Shown: positions 35,199 to 42,278, counted from the stretch's first letter. The stretch: DNA of 46,650 nucleotides from an uncultured candidate division WWE3 bacterium (GCA_938004185.1 CALKWN010000095.1:1-46650); one strand, 5' to 3'. Notes: a model not told the origin generated them from the letters alone. Numbers and translations: made by a program.

Positions 35199-35269
35199 TG
35201 GCACGAACGGATTCGAACCGTTGCCCTTCCGTTTATCAGACGGATGCGCTGCCATTGCGCTACGTGCCT
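35199..35269 (-). tRNA. tRNA-Ile(GAT)-like
   Basis: On the minus strand the D arm GCGC-AATGGCA-GCGC, the anticodon stem TCCGT/ACGGA with loop CTGATAA (anticodon GAT), and the T arm AACGG-TTCGAAT-CCGTT are well formed. The acceptor pairs over six positions (GGCACG/CGTGCC) and the outer position is A-A. No CCA is encoded. It lies 10 nt from the Met-like tRNA. Confidence 0.75.
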
Positions 35270-35334
35270 AGCCTTTTAGCTTTATATTCGCAGAATAAAC
35301 CTGTTCGGCTTTAATTATGAACCAGCAGTAGTGA

Positions 35335-35721
35335 TTATAGACGACCTACCGGCGAGGCGAAGTCGCAATTCAGATAATTCATAGCTGCTTTCACAACAGC
35401 ATCGAAGAGATAGTCTTTCGCCTTTTGTGCCTCTGGCAGCTCGTCGTAAGGAACTAAACAAGGATGAGTTTTTTTCTCATCGTCTTTAGCCTCCCCATAC
35501 ACCCAACCGGTAGCCAGCCTGTGTTCCATCCACCGCTCGTGCATTTTCTCTGGTGTGTTATCAGGATGTTCGGACGCATACTTAACGCCATCAATCGCAG
35601 AATCTTTCTGCCATTGTGGAGCTAAGTGCCACGGTTGAACGTCTTTGCCCTCTGTTGCGTTAACATAAGCCCTGTTTACCTCATGACAAATTGCTGCAAC
35701 TTGCTCGATAGTTACTTCCAT
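35335..35721 (-). CDS. RyR-domain protein
   Basis: This 128-residue protein matches the ryanodine-receptor repeat (RyR) family found as single-domain proteins in phages and bacteria. It has VAAICHEVNRAYVNATEGKD at the start, QPWHLAPQWQKDSAIDGVKY in the middle, and then MHERWMEHRLATGWVYGEAK, DDEKKTHPCLVPYDEL and QKAKDYLFDAVVKAA. The family may bind nucleotides or adenine-like ligands; the role in phages is unknown. ATG 35721 follows GGGAGGGTG. Confidence 0.85.
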   Translation of the reverse strand: MEVTIEQVAAICHEVNRAYVNATEGKDVQPWHLAPQWQKDSAIDGVKYASEHPDNTPEKMHERWMEHRLATGWVYGEAKDDEKKTHPCLVPYDELPEAQKAKDYLFDAVVKAAMNYLNCDFASPVGRL

Positions 35722-35735
35722 TTACACCCTCCCTT

Positions 35736-36092
35736 TTACCTACTCGCGCTCCAATTGCCGACAATGCCGCCCTGTATTCCCTTTCTGAGAAAGCCGCTCA
35801 TAAACGTGTTGCTGGCGTTTCCGTGGAAAGCATACAGCCTGCCATCAATTGCCAAATTGAAAGTCACAAGCCCGCTGTACGACGTACCACCGCCTGAAAT
35901 CTCAAATCCAGTAGCAGTAGCATCGAAAGTGCAGCCGTTAGCAGCAATTTCCATGTCGAAACAGTACACAGCGCCCTCGATGACAGCGTTCACAGTCCAG
36001 TTTCCATCAACATTCGGATAAGTAATGACTTTGGTGCAGCCTGCAATAAGCAGAACAGCTATGACTGAGAGTATAATTATCAGCTTTTTCAT
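35736..36092 (-). CDS. Phage lipoprotein
   Basis: This 118-residue protein has a type II signal peptide, KKLIIILSVIAVLLIAGC, with lipobox LIAGC (Cys near residue 19). The mature domain is a predicted beta sandwich (GNWTVNAVIEGAVYCFDMEI, GFEISGGGTSYSGLVTFNLA). I chose ATG 36092 (GAGGAGG upstream). It lies between replication and packaging genes behind its own candidate promoter. Superinfection exclusion or lysogenic conversion are possible roles for an exposed phage lipoprotein, but nothing here proves either. Confidence 0.75.
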   Translation of the reverse strand: MKKLIIILSVIAVLLIAGCTKVITYPNVDGNWTVNAVIEGAVYCFDMEIAANGCTFDATATGFEISGGGTSYSGLVTFNLAIDGRLYAFHGNASNTFMSGFLRKGIQGGIVGNWSASR

Positions 36093-36114
36093 ACTTGCTC
36101 GCCTCCTCATGGCA

Positions 36115-36140
36115 TGAAAAAAAGGCCCGAAGTGGGCCTT
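36115..36140 (-). terminator. End-of-early-operon terminator, minus strand
   Basis: The perfect 7-bp stem AAGGCCC/GGGCCTT (36122-36128, 36134-36140) has a 5-nt loop and is followed on the minus strand by a run of seven T. It lies after the HNH gene and before the lipoprotein gene. Confidence 0.88.
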
Positions 36141-36160
36141 CGCATATTTTTACAATTACT

Positions 36161-36190
36161 ATTCTATCACAAAATGTTTCACCCAAGCAA
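36161..36190 (-). promoter_or_regulatory. Promoter candidate in front of the terminator
   Basis: On the minus strand TTGCTT (36185-36190) and the extended -10 TG-A-TAGAAT (TAGAAT 36161-36166) are 18 bp apart. The start site would be about 20 nt before the 36115-36140 terminator, so most transcripts would be about 40 nt, and read-through would express the lipoprotein. Confidence 0.45.
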
Positions 36191-36191
36191 G

Positions 36192-36725
36192 TCAAGTAGA
36201 AGAATAGAGTCTATAATACTCCATCGCCAGCCCAAATAACCGTTCAACATCTACTAGAATTTTGTCTCCTTGTTCCACTAGAAGTTCTTCGTCATCATCA
36301 TTGAAAATTCTTATGAGACTTTTTCTGAGCCCTTCATAATCGGCAACAACTTGTTTTGCAAACCAAATAAATGCTGTTCTGGTATCCGGCAAAAGTTTAT
36401 CGCTAACTCTAATTATTCTGTGGCAAATTGCGTGGCAAGTAGGACAAACTAACATCAAATTACCTAAAGAGTTCCCGCCACCCTGCAAAAAAGGAATAAA
36501 ATGATGTGTATTCAAAATAGTTGCAAACTCTCTGGGTGGTATAAAACCACAAACGTCACACTTAACAGTTCTGGTTTTGATTCTTATGTTCTTATAATGT
36601 CTCAAGCTTTTTATGTAAGATTCCCCTTCAAACTTTTCTAGTGCGGTTTTTCTAGGTTTGTGACCAGTAAATTTTCCGGCTTCTATTGAATCAATTAGAG
36701 TAGAAAGAGATCGTTCTAAGCTCAC
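36192..36725 (-). CDS. HNH endonuclease-like protein
   Basis: This 177-residue protein has a zinc-binding CDVCGF and an HNH core: NTHHFIPFLQGGGNSLGNLM, then CPTCHAICHRI (H pair near residue 73, N near 87, H near 101). The N-terminal 55 residues are basic and helical, and the C-terminal 60 residues are a helical tail (VADYEGLRKSLIRIFNDDDE). HNH proteins near the terminase genes often assist cohesive-end cleavage; here it follows the late regulator. The stretch is AT-rich compared with its neighbours, which hints at separate acquisition (possibly a mobile nuclease). Confidence 0.85.
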   Translation of the reverse strand: MSLERSLSTLIDSIEAGKFTGHKPRKTALEKFEGESYIKSLRHYKNIRIKTRTVKCDVCGFIPPREFATILNTHHFIPFLQGGGNSLGNLMLVCPTCHAICHRIIRVSDKLLPDTRTAFIWFAKQVVADYEGLRKSLIRIFNDDDEELLVEQGDKILVDVERLFGLAMEYYRLYSST

Positions 36726-37168
36726 AAATCATCCCTCCTTGAGTTTTTCCACATTTTCTGTGCCAGTCTCAAAGCCACATGATCCAATTTTCGCAGGGCC
36801 TTGACACGCCAAAATCTAGCAGCATTTTCACATCCCCTCGGTGCGTCGGTGATCATCTGGCCCACCTCTTCGAGCGTCATCCCCTCGGAGTACCTCCAAC
36901 CCCATGCCCGGCGATCTTCATCCGTGAGAGATTCCATCGCCTGATCCATGATTTCCAACACCCGGACCGCTGAGGCGTCTTTCGTGATCTTCTCGTTTGG
37001 TTCAATGCGGTCTTTTTGAAGGTATATTATGGACGAGGTCGAGAAAATCATACTTTCAGTGTGTTGCTCGATCGTCTCACGCGAGGCCCAGAGTTTCTGG
37101 ACTTGTTTCGGTGCCAGCATCCGACCCTCCACGACTCGAAAAACGATATCCCACAACGAATCGTTCAT
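36722..37168 (-). CDS. Sigma-like late transcription regulator (ArpU/RinA type)
   Basis: This 148-residue protein starts at ATG 37168 (CAGGAGGGAGG upstream). The C-terminal 60 residues form a sigma-70 region-4-like HTH: ESLTDEDRRAWGWRYSEGMT, LEEVGQMITD and ARFWRVKALRKLD. Such proteins close the early region of many siphophages and switch on the packaging and structural operon. That is exactly its position here. Confidence 0.72.
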   Translation of the reverse strand: MNDSLWDIVFRVVEGRMLAPKQVQKLWASRETIEQHTESMIFSTSSIIYLQKDRIEPNEKITKDASAVRVLEIMDQAMESLTDEDRRAWGWRYSEGMTLEEVGQMITDAPRGCENAARFWRVKALRKLDHVALRLAQKMWKNSRRDDL

Positions 37169-37206
37169 AACCTCCCTCCTGGTAACAAGGACCGTCCCCG
37201 CGGCCC

Positions 37207-37422
37207 TCATACCTTCGTTTTCTCTCTGAATCTCGTCTCTTTCTCCATCAGTTCGATCTCTTCCTGAAGCGTCAGATTGCGACGCATCAGCCGGGCATTT
37301 TCGCGTCTCAACTCTTCAGCCTCGCGTTCAAGATCCTCGCGGTTGCCGTAACCGAGCATCCCGGAAAGGCAGTACCCTGCGCAAAAACACCCAGAAGCAA
37401 GTAGAAATATCCAGATTCCCAT
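37207..37422 (-). CDS. Small membrane-anchored coiled-coil protein
   Basis: This 71-residue protein has one N-terminal membrane segment (GIWIFLLASGCFCAGYCLSG) and a coiled coil rich in E, R and L (REAEELRRENARLMRRNLTL). The ATG at 37422 has GGAGG 7 nt upstream; a GTG one codon earlier is also possible. It is probably an inner-membrane protein of unknown function. It has no lipobox and is too short for a spanin pair partner by itself. Confidence 0.65.
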   Translation of the reverse strand: MGIWIFLLASGCFCAGYCLSGMLGYGNREDLEREAEELRRENARLMRRNLTLQEEIELMEKETRFREKTKV

Positions 37423-37667
37423 CACTCCACCTCCACAAATTCCCGAATGATCCTGTCGATCTTTATCGTATTTGGAAACAGTTCGCTATACGGCACTCCA
37501 AACACACGTGCATACTTCGCCGCTTGAGCAGGAGCTATCCGGTTGATCCTGCCGTCCAGTATGCCGCGCGTGAGTTCTTGTCTGATCCTGTGTTTGGCTA
37601 GTTGCCCGACGCTCAGACCGGATTCAAAGAAAACTCTGCGGAACACCGTCATGTTGATTCTCTGCAT
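37422..37667 (-). CDS. Cro/CI-type small HTH regulator
   Basis: This 81-residue protein has an XRE-like HTH in which SVGQLAKHRIRQELTRGILD and INRIAPAQAAKYARVFGVPY correspond to recognition and scaffold helices, followed by the ELFPNTIKI end typical of phage regulators. ATG 37667 follows GAGGAGAGAG. It may control the late switch or the palindrome at 4729. Confidence 0.72.
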   Translation of the reverse strand: MQRINMTVFRRVFFESGLSVGQLAKHRIRQELTRGILDGRINRIAPAQAAKYARVFGVPYSELFPNTIKIDRIIREFVEVE

Positions 37668-37794
37668 CTCTCTCCTCCGGATTCTCGTTCATGTCGGGCG
37701 TTAGCAAGAAACCGCAATTCTGACAGTTCCAGGGGTCTTGCTCGGCACAACTGAACCAGGTTTTCCCACAGAGAGGGCAAGTCCGTTTAACCAT
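37624..37794 (-). CDS. Small zinc-ribbon protein
   Basis: The 56-residue frame has CPLC near residue 6 and CQNC near residue 24, a rubredoxin-like zinc knuckle pair with WFSC between. The start ATG 37794 overlaps the upstream stop (ATGGTTAA) and the end overlaps the HTH gene by 44 bp. The C-terminal 17 residues lie wholly in that overlap. Confidence 0.65.
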   Translation of the reverse strand: MVKRTCPLCGKTWFSCAEQDPWNCQNCGFLLTPDMNENPEERDAENQHDGVPQSFL

Positions 37795-37972
37795 TCGGGA
37801 TCTCCTCCGGTTTCAACGTCCTGGCCTCTACAACGTCCCAGAACTTGGAGGCCAGAACCCCGGCCTTGTCTATCGCCGCTTGAGAACTGGCGGCTTTAAC
37901 CTCCATCCGTAACCTGCCGAATTCTTTGACCTTGCAGCCGAAAGTAACTTCATACCAGTTTTCCAAGAGCAT
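37787..37972 (-). CDS. Small hypothetical protein
   Basis: This 61-residue protein starts at ATG 37972 with GGGAGGG upstream; the longer frame to 38122 overlaps the DUF488 gene and is not protein-like. It has WYEVTFGCKVKEFGRLRMEV, then a helix (SSQAAIDKAGVLASKFWDVV). The alpha-beta layout resembles small dsRBD- or HicB-like folds, but no family is certain. Confidence 0.68.
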   Translation of the reverse strand: MLLENWYEVTFGCKVKEFGRLRMEVKAASSQAAIDKAGVLASKFWDVVEARTLKPEEIPNG

Positions 37973-38333
37973 TTCTATCCCTCCCTTTCTTCCAGACTGG
38001 TTCATATTCGGGAATAACGATACCCAGAGACTGCTCAAGCCACTGGGCGACGATGACTCTGTGCGAGAACTCTCCGGCTGGTTCGTAAGCGAGAAGGATA
38101 GCGTCCTCCCCGAGATCCGCATAGACCTTGTGCGGATCGAGCCGAGTAAGCGTCTCTTCCAGGAATCTCTCGGTGAAATAGATTCGATCGTGGTTCTGTA
38201 TCCAGTGCCTCATAAGATCCACTGAAGGGGCAAGGTCTGGATAGACTCTGCCCTTGAAATAAACTGGGGTGTAAGTAACTATCGACACAGCTTGAGGAAG
38301 TCTGGCGGCTCTGGCAAAGTAGGAAGTTTTCAA
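37950..38333 (-). CDS. DUF488-family protein
   Basis: This 127-residue protein matches DUF488 over its length: TSYFARAARLP at the start, TYTPVYFKGRVYPDLAPS, the segment RFLEETLTRLDPHKVYADLG, and AILLAYEPAGEFSHRVIVAQ with WLEQSLGI. The family keeps a conserved Arg/His pair near the C-terminus but has no assigned reaction. It is common in phage early operons. It is translationally coupled to both neighbours. Confidence 0.8.
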   Translation of the reverse strand: MKTSYFARAARLPQAVSIVTYTPVYFKGRVYPDLAPSVDLMRHWIQNHDRIYFTERFLEETLTRLDPHKVYADLGEDAILLAYEPAGEFSHRVIVAQWLEQSLGIVIPEYEPVWKKGRDRNALGKLV

Positions 38334-38839
38334 GTTCTCGCCTCCTCGATACTCAAATTCAATTCGGCCTTGAGCTTGACAATCTCTCCGAACCTTTCAT
38401 TGAAGCGGCCAAATAGCTCATTGAATTGATCGGTTAGCTTCTCAAGTTCTACCCTCAATTCCGGGAGAGCTTTCTTGAATTCATCGAGAAGAGGCATTTC
38501 AACATTGACTGCGACAGCCGGAATCTTCTTGCCGACCTCCGCCACATAGGCTTTCCGGAACGTTTCGTATGCTTCCTGGCATTCTTTGGGCAACGACTGG
38601 ATGGCATATTGCAACGACCACGCCAGTTCTATGCTCGCCTTTGTTAGGTCGTCCATCGATTTGTCTAAGGGCTTGCACCAAGAGTACACGCCATCTTCCA
38701 AGCAGTAGGTGTCTCCTCTCTTCATATTCTCAATAGCTGATTTCAGACTGATGTCGTCGTCGCGAAGCTCCTTGAGGGCTTCTTCCAACTCTTGCGTAGT
38801 GACTTCTTGCATCCCGTCTATACCTTCTCTGACGATCAC
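38330..38839 (-). CDS. Coiled-coil hypothetical protein
   Basis: This 169-residue protein starts at GTG 38839, overlapping the upstream TGA (GTGA), with GAGGGG upstream. Both ends are coiled coil (LEEALKELRDDDISLKSAIE; LEKLTDQFNELFGRFNERFG). The middle has two Cys (YCLEDGVYSWCKPL). A structural or recombination-accessory role can be imagined but not shown. Confidence 0.7.
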   Translation of the reverse strand: MIVREGIDGMQEVTTQELEEALKELRDDDISLKSAIENMKRGDTYCLEDGVYSWCKPLDKSMDDLTKASIELAWSLQYAIQSLPKECQEAYETFRKAYVAEVGKKIPAVAVNVEMPLLDEFKKALPELRVELEKLTDQFNELFGRFNERFGEIVKLKAELNLSIEEART

Positions 38840-39000
38840 TTCTGCCCCTCCCCTTGATTCTCTCGTTCTTCTTCAGGCCCATAGATTTCGTCAGCTCTTG
38901 CCGCTTCTTGAAGTTGTTTCTTTATCCTCTTTTTCTCAAGCCTTTCGGGAGAGGTTACTTTTTCTTTCTGTCTGTTGAGGAATCTGTCAATGTTCTTCAT
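38836..39000 (-). CDS. Small basic protein
   Basis: The 54-residue frame is below the usual ORF cut-off. It is highly charged (NRQKEKVTSPERLEKKRIKK) with an acidic tail (YGPEEERENQGEGQK). ATG 39000 lies inside the end of the upstream gene, and its TGA overlaps the GTG of the next gene. Overlaps on both sides argue that it is real. Confidence 0.62.
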   Translation of the reverse strand: MKNIDRFLNRQKEKVTSPERLEKKRIKKQLQEAARADEIYGPEEERENQGEGQK

Positions 39001-39475
39001 CCTCTGCCTCCCTCTTTTCGAAGTTCACGCATCCGAACGTTTCGTGAAACAGAAAGCCACACTCGTCATGACTACAATCGACCATCATTCCGGTATAATC
39101 GACCTTTCCTGGGTAGTCAGACTGGCCGAAACCGACCTGCTCGTCGTCGTAGAAGAAAGCCTGTTCGTTCATCTTGTCGTGGGCGCATCTTCCAAAGCCT
39201 TTGTCGAGTAGCTCCTTTTCGCCCTGAATATCGGTTGAACTGGAGAATTTCGGCCACTTCCCTTCAATCGGCTCTCTGCTGAACCATTCGCAGTTCTTGC
39301 ACCTTGCGAACTTCAATCTCTTCACCTCTTCCAGGAGAGGCTTCGTTGACTGAATGAGGATATACTCGGCCATATCGAGATTGTCTTGCTCATCCTGGGT
39401 GCGGTTCTGGTTTGCCGACAAATTCTCATAAAGTTCCAGAATTTCTGACAGATCCCGAATTTCTTGATCGTTCAT
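38987..39475 (-). CDS. Cysteine-rich hypothetical protein
   Basis: This 162-residue protein has a helical N-terminal half (residues 1-55) and a C-terminal part with CKNCEWFSRE (about residue 60), GRCAHDK (about 96), VDCSHDECGFLFHETFGCVN (about 133) that could bind zinc or an iron cluster. Proteins with this Cys/His spacing occur in phage early operons without an assigned function. It is coupled to the MazG gene by an ATGA-type overlap. Confidence 0.7.
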   Translation of the reverse strand: MNDQEIRDLSEILELYENLSANQNRTQDEQDNLDMAEYILIQSTKPLLEEVKRLKFARCKNCEWFSREPIEGKWPKFSSSTDIQGEKELLDKGFGRCAHDKMNEQAFFYDDEQVGFGQSDYPGKVDYTGMMVDCSHDECGFLFHETFGCVNFEKREAEDEEH

Positions 39476-39984
39476 TTCGTTCCCTCCCTTCCTATACTCG
39501 CTTCTGAACTGAACCCTTCTGGATACCGTCTTCCCAACTTCTCGACGTTCCCCTGGGCGATCTCCTGAAGATTGATGTTGAACAGAGAAGCCACAGCCGA
39601 GACGTACCAGAGGATGTCCCCGAGTTCGCTTTTGAGTCTGTTGGAATCGACCTCGTGGCCGTGGTAGAAAAACTTCTTCAGAAGATCTACAACCTCTCCG
39701 ACTTCACCGACAAGGCCGAATACGTAGTTGTTGAGCTGGTCTTTCAGTGAAAGTGAGGTGTTCATCGTCCGCTTGGACTTCTCCTGATACACGAAGAAGC
39801 TGAGTTTCTGGGCGTTAAAAGTCTGGATTACCAGCTCGTGTTCTTTCTGCTGGCCTCGCCGCCAGTAGTCGATAGCGATGAAGAGATCTTCGATGTCTAT
39901 CCTGTCGATCTCCTTTCCTGCGTCGAAAACCGTGCGGATCTCGTCAACCACGTTGGGGTTGAAACCCTGGATCTTGTCGCTCAT
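39472..39984 (-). CDS. mazG: MazG-family NTP pyrophosphohydrolase
   Basis: This 170-residue protein has a 75-residue N-terminal extension and a typical MazG core: VFGLVGEVGEVVDLLKKFFY (ExxE metal site near residue 96), LKSELGDILWYVSAVASLFN (ExxD near residue 121) and VEKLGRRYPEGF. MazG enzymes hydrolyse (d)NTPs or ppGpp-like signals. In phages they may delay the host starvation response. This is the second MazG-like gene, 1 kb from the smaller one at 40609. Confidence 0.9.
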   Translation of the reverse strand: MSDKIQGFNPNVVDEIRTVFDAGKEIDRIDIEDLFIAIDYWRRGQQKEHELVIQTFNAQKLSFFVYQEKSKRTMNTSLSLKDQLNNYVFGLVGEVGEVVDLLKKFFYHGHEVDSNRLKSELGDILWYVSAVASLFNINLQEIAQGNVEKLGRRYPEGFSSEASIGREGTK

Positions 39985-40355
39985 TCCACGGCCTCCTTAA
40001 TCGACTCATAGGTTTCTTTATCCTTCCAAATCTCAATCAACACAGTTTTGCCAGGATAGTGCCACGAACCAAGCGGATCAACACGAACAAAGTAACCAAG
40101 TTCCTCAACTTTTGCAAGTGCTGCCTGATGTTCAGGAGATTCAAAAGCCTCTTTGTATGGTTGCGAAACAAAACACACCGGCTTTCCGTCTTTATTCCAC
40201 AATGATGTATGATCCGCTCCTTTGTATGTGTGAAGGTGCGGTGGCAATGCGCATCTCTCACCGTTTATTCTTGCTATGCAGATTGAACTCCGGTTTTTCT
40301 TCAGACCGTATTTCTTGATGAACTCTCTTTTTATCCTGTTTTGTTGTCCGCTCAT
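39981..40355 (-). CDS. Hypothetical protein
   Basis: This 124-residue protein has a basic N-terminus (NRIKREFIKKYGLKKNRSSI), then CIARINGERC and a His/Trp-rich middle (LPPHLHTYKGADHTSLWNKD) and a helical C-terminal half. The Cys/His pattern could bind zinc. No family recognised. ATGA overlaps on both sides indicate co-translation. Confidence 0.68.
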   Translation of the reverse strand: MSGQQNRIKREFIKKYGLKKNRSSICIARINGERCALPPHLHTYKGADHTSLWNKDGKPVCFVSQPYKEAFESPEHQAALAKVEELGYFVRVDPLGSWHYPGKTVLIEIWKDKETYESIKEAVE

Positions 40356-40612
40356 TCAGCATCCTCCTCAACACCCTGATACACACCAGCTTTGGTGTAT
40401 TTCACGTCAAACACGCCGTCTTTGTCAGCATACTTCACGAGTCTGTCTCCAACCCACAGCTCGATTTTCGTAACGACGAGCCTGCCGGTTTGCGAATGTG
40501 CCGCCACTCTCTCGTTGAACACCCTCAACGCATCGGCCATGTCACCGGTGATGTACAGGGAAGGGTCTTTCGGGTTGTGCCGTATGACTTTCACTGTGAT
40601 GTCTTCAGTCAT
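40352..40612 (-). CDS. Small hypothetical protein
   Basis: This 86-residue protein is a probable alpha-beta fold (DITVKVIRHNPKDPSLYITG, ADALRVFNERVAAHSQTGRL, then VTKIELWVGDRLVKYADKDG). ATG 40612 overlaps the stop of the preceding MazG-like gene. No family recognised. Confidence 0.7.
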   Translation of the reverse strand: MTEDITVKVIRHNPKDPSLYITGDMADALRVFNERVAAHSQTGRLVVTKIELWVGDRLVKYADKDGVFDVKYTKAGVYQGVEEDAE

Positions 40613-40914
40613 TTCATTCCTCCTTCAGTTGCGTCCATGATTTCCTCTATTGGTATTCCGAGAGTTTCGTACAGATAGACGAAATCGAACAGAACCTCGC
40701 CTAGAGCCTCCCTTATTGCCTTCTTTTCATAATCAGAAACCACGTTTAATATGCCTTCTGTACCATAATCAGAAGTCAAGTCTAAATAGTCACGTAACTT
40801 ATTGGCTTTAATGGCAAGGCCTGAAATCGCTTCCATTATGTGTTTTTTCTCCGAAAACTCTTTCTTTACAACATAACATCTAACAACGTGCTGTTCAAAG
40901 TCTCTTAGAGTCAT
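40609..40914 (-). CDS. Small MazG-like protein
   Basis: This 101-residue protein starts at ATG 40914 (GGAGGTGC upstream), overlapping the previous stop. It has an all-helical MazG/phosphoribosyl-ATP pyrophosphatase-like pattern: EKKAIREALGEVLFDFVYLY carries a metal-binding ExxxE...D set, followed by LGIPIEEIM. The first helix pair lacks the full ExxE of canonical MazG, so activity is uncertain; it may pair with the full-length MazG. Confidence 0.65.
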   Translation of the reverse strand: MTLRDFEQHVVRCYVVKKEFSEKKHIMEAISGLAIKANKLRDYLDLTSDYGTEGILNVVSDYEKKAIREALGEVLFDFVYLYETLGIPIEEIMDATEGGMK

Positions 40915-41069
40915 CTCTGCACCTCCATTTTCTTTTTGTACCAGCAGCCATAGCACAAAATACCCTTATGCTCAAACGACAACAATACCGAGAGGTCGAA
41001 TATCTTTTTTCTGCAACCCACACAGTAGCAAAACATCGGTATGCCGCTTGGTTTGATTGCGTTCTTCAT
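40911..41069 (-). CDS. Small zinc-ribbon protein
   Basis: This 52-residue protein has CVGC near residue 17 and CYGC near residue 40. ATG 41069 follows GGAGGGTGAGGG. In the same frame upstream, right after the TGA of the 41148 gene, there are 26 codons reading RLQEENQRLKEAYEANGMM, a good coiled coil, with no start codon before MMIL. The gene may once have been longer. Confidence 0.68.
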   Translation of the reverse strand: MKNAIKPSGIPMFCYCVGCRKKIFDLSVLLSFEHKGILCYGCWYKKKMEVQR

Positions 41070-41147
41070 TCCCTCACCCTCCTTCAAAATCATCATGCCG
41101 TTGGCTTCGTAGGCTTCTTTGAGTCTCTGGTTCTCTTCCTGAAGCCT

Positions 41148-41690
41148 TCACATCTCAATTGCTTCTTTCCCAAGTGTGCGAAAACCGTGTGTACTGCTTT
41201 GCGGGTCAATTATGTGACCATGGTCTATGATTTCAATGACTTCGTACAGAGATTTAGAAACTGGGAAGAAATCTGCTGGGACTTCCATTCTTTTTGGCAA
41301 GTCAAACGTTCTCCATGGATAGCCAGGCAGAAGAAGTTTGTGCACTCGGCCCGGTAAGAAAGGCTCAATTTTAATCAATGGTTTTGTTTTCTTTGAATCA
41401 ATGAAAACCTTGTCGAGATCGAGAAGTGCATCTCTAGTCTTTCTAATCACATATGTCGATTCGTCAGGCATGAGGATTCTAAAAGTTTCGTTTGAAATCA
41501 TTGGAATGTTTTCAGCCCCAAGTTCTTTAATTCTCTTTCGCCAGTACTCGCCCTCTGGCTTTCTCTGCCTGTAAACCAGGAGAAAGGTATCCGTTCTGTT
41601 TTCAAAGACCAGCCTTGCGAGAATATCGAATATCACAATGTAATGGTAGATAGTCAATCCATCGCTGACCGCTTCACTTTTCTTACTCAT
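41148..41690 (-). CDS. Hypothetical protein
   Basis: This 180-residue protein has a mixed alpha-beta composition: IYHYIVIFDILARLVFENRT, DTFLLVYRQRKPEGEYWRKR, LIKIEPFLPGRVHKLLLPGY. The HYIVIFDIL start is near a possible nucleotide-binding fold, but no signature motif is present. ATGA overlap with the upstream 36-residue gene. It is AT-rich relative to its neighbours. Confidence 0.7.
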   Translation of the reverse strand: MSKKSEAVSDGLTIYHYIVIFDILARLVFENRTDTFLLVYRQRKPEGEYWRKRIKELGAENIPMISNETFRILMPDESTYVIRKTRDALLDLDKVFIDSKKTKPLIKIEPFLPGRVHKLLLPGYPWRTFDLPKRMEVPADFFPVSKSLYEVIEIIDHGHIIDPQSSTHGFRTLGKEAIEM

Positions 41691-41797
41691 TTCTCCACCT
41701 CCTTAATCAGCTTCGTTGCAAGCACCCTCGCCCATCGGCCTTCGATTCTCTTGAGGATTACGGCTGGTTTGTATGCTGTCATCTCATCGTTCTTCAT
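41687..41797 (-). CDS. 36-residue micro-protein
   Basis: The frame is below the usual ORF length limit but is bracketed by ATGA overlaps at both ends and has GGAGGGTGAGAGA before the ATG at 41797. The peptide is basic and amphipathic (YKPAVILKRIEGRWARVLAT). Function unknown. Confidence 0.6.
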   Translation of the reverse strand: MKNDEMTAYKPAVILKRIEGRWARVLATKLIKEVEK

Positions 41798-41976
41798 TCT
41801 CTCACCCTCCTAACCTGATGTCTCTTCACCCACTTTCTGTCGCTCAGGAAGTATTCGTAGCCCTTCCCGTTGTGCCTGAAGTTCAGCACAACGCACTTCT
41901 GACCGTTGTGGATGACTTTAGTGCCGCGCTTCAAAAGTTTCGAATCTTCTATCGCTTGCAGTTCTGCATTCTCCAT
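41794..41976 (-). CDS. Small hypothetical protein
   Basis: This 60-residue basic protein starts at ATG 41976 with AAGGAGA upstream. The longer frame overlaps the XRE gene and is discarded. The strand-turn-strand content (GTKVIHNGQKCVVLNFRHNG, then YEYFLSDRKWVKRHQVRRV) suggests a small KOW/SH3-like barrel. It is in an ATGA overlap with the next gene. Confidence 0.7.
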   Translation of the reverse strand: MENAELQAIEDSKLLKRGTKVIHNGQKCVVLNFRHNGKGYEYFLSDRKWVKRHQVRRVRE

Positions 41977-41987
41977 AGTCGTCTCCT

Positions 41988-42269
41988 TCACATCCCCATC
42001 GCTTTGATTCGCGCAAACAGCGACGTGTAGTATTCCACATCTACAAGCTCTTCCGGCTCCGGGCCGAAGAGTTCGGCCACATCGACACGCAAAGCATCTG
42101 CCAGTTTCTTGCATACTCTGAGACTGGGTATGTAGCTGTCGTTTTCGAGCTGGGATATATAGACATCAGACACGCCAGAGCGTTGCGAAAGCATCGCTTG
42201 GCTATACTCTTTCTCTTCGCGCAATCTGCGCACCTTTGCGCCGTTGAAGTCTGATAGTTCGTATGTCAT
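41988..42269 (-). CDS. XRE-family transcriptional regulator
   Basis: This 93-residue protein has a canonical Cro/CI HTH (GAKVRRLREEKEYSQAMLSQ, RSGVSDVYISQLENDSYIPS, CKKLADALRVDVAELFG) and a short C-terminal dimerisation helix. It has no peptidase domain, so it is Cro-like rather than a LexA-type repressor. It lies within the replication operon. The 16-bp palindrome at 4729 and the ATACAC repeats near 2390 are candidate sites. Confidence 0.88.
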   Translation of the reverse strand: MTYELSDFNGAKVRRLREEKEYSQAMLSQRSGVSDVYISQLENDSYIPSLRVCKKLADALRVDVAELFGPEPEELVDVEYYTSLFARIKAMGM

Positions 42270-42278
42270 CTTTGCCCC

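Noticed and set aside
35199..35269. tRNA segment as an attP site
   Set aside because: Integrases often use tRNA 3' ends, but no integrase is encoded and the tRNA is nearly complete and paired with a second tRNA.
36192..36725. HNH protein as a homing endonuclease inside an intron
   Set aside because: It sits between genes with a coupled start (overlap at 36722-36725) and no interrupted gene flanks it.
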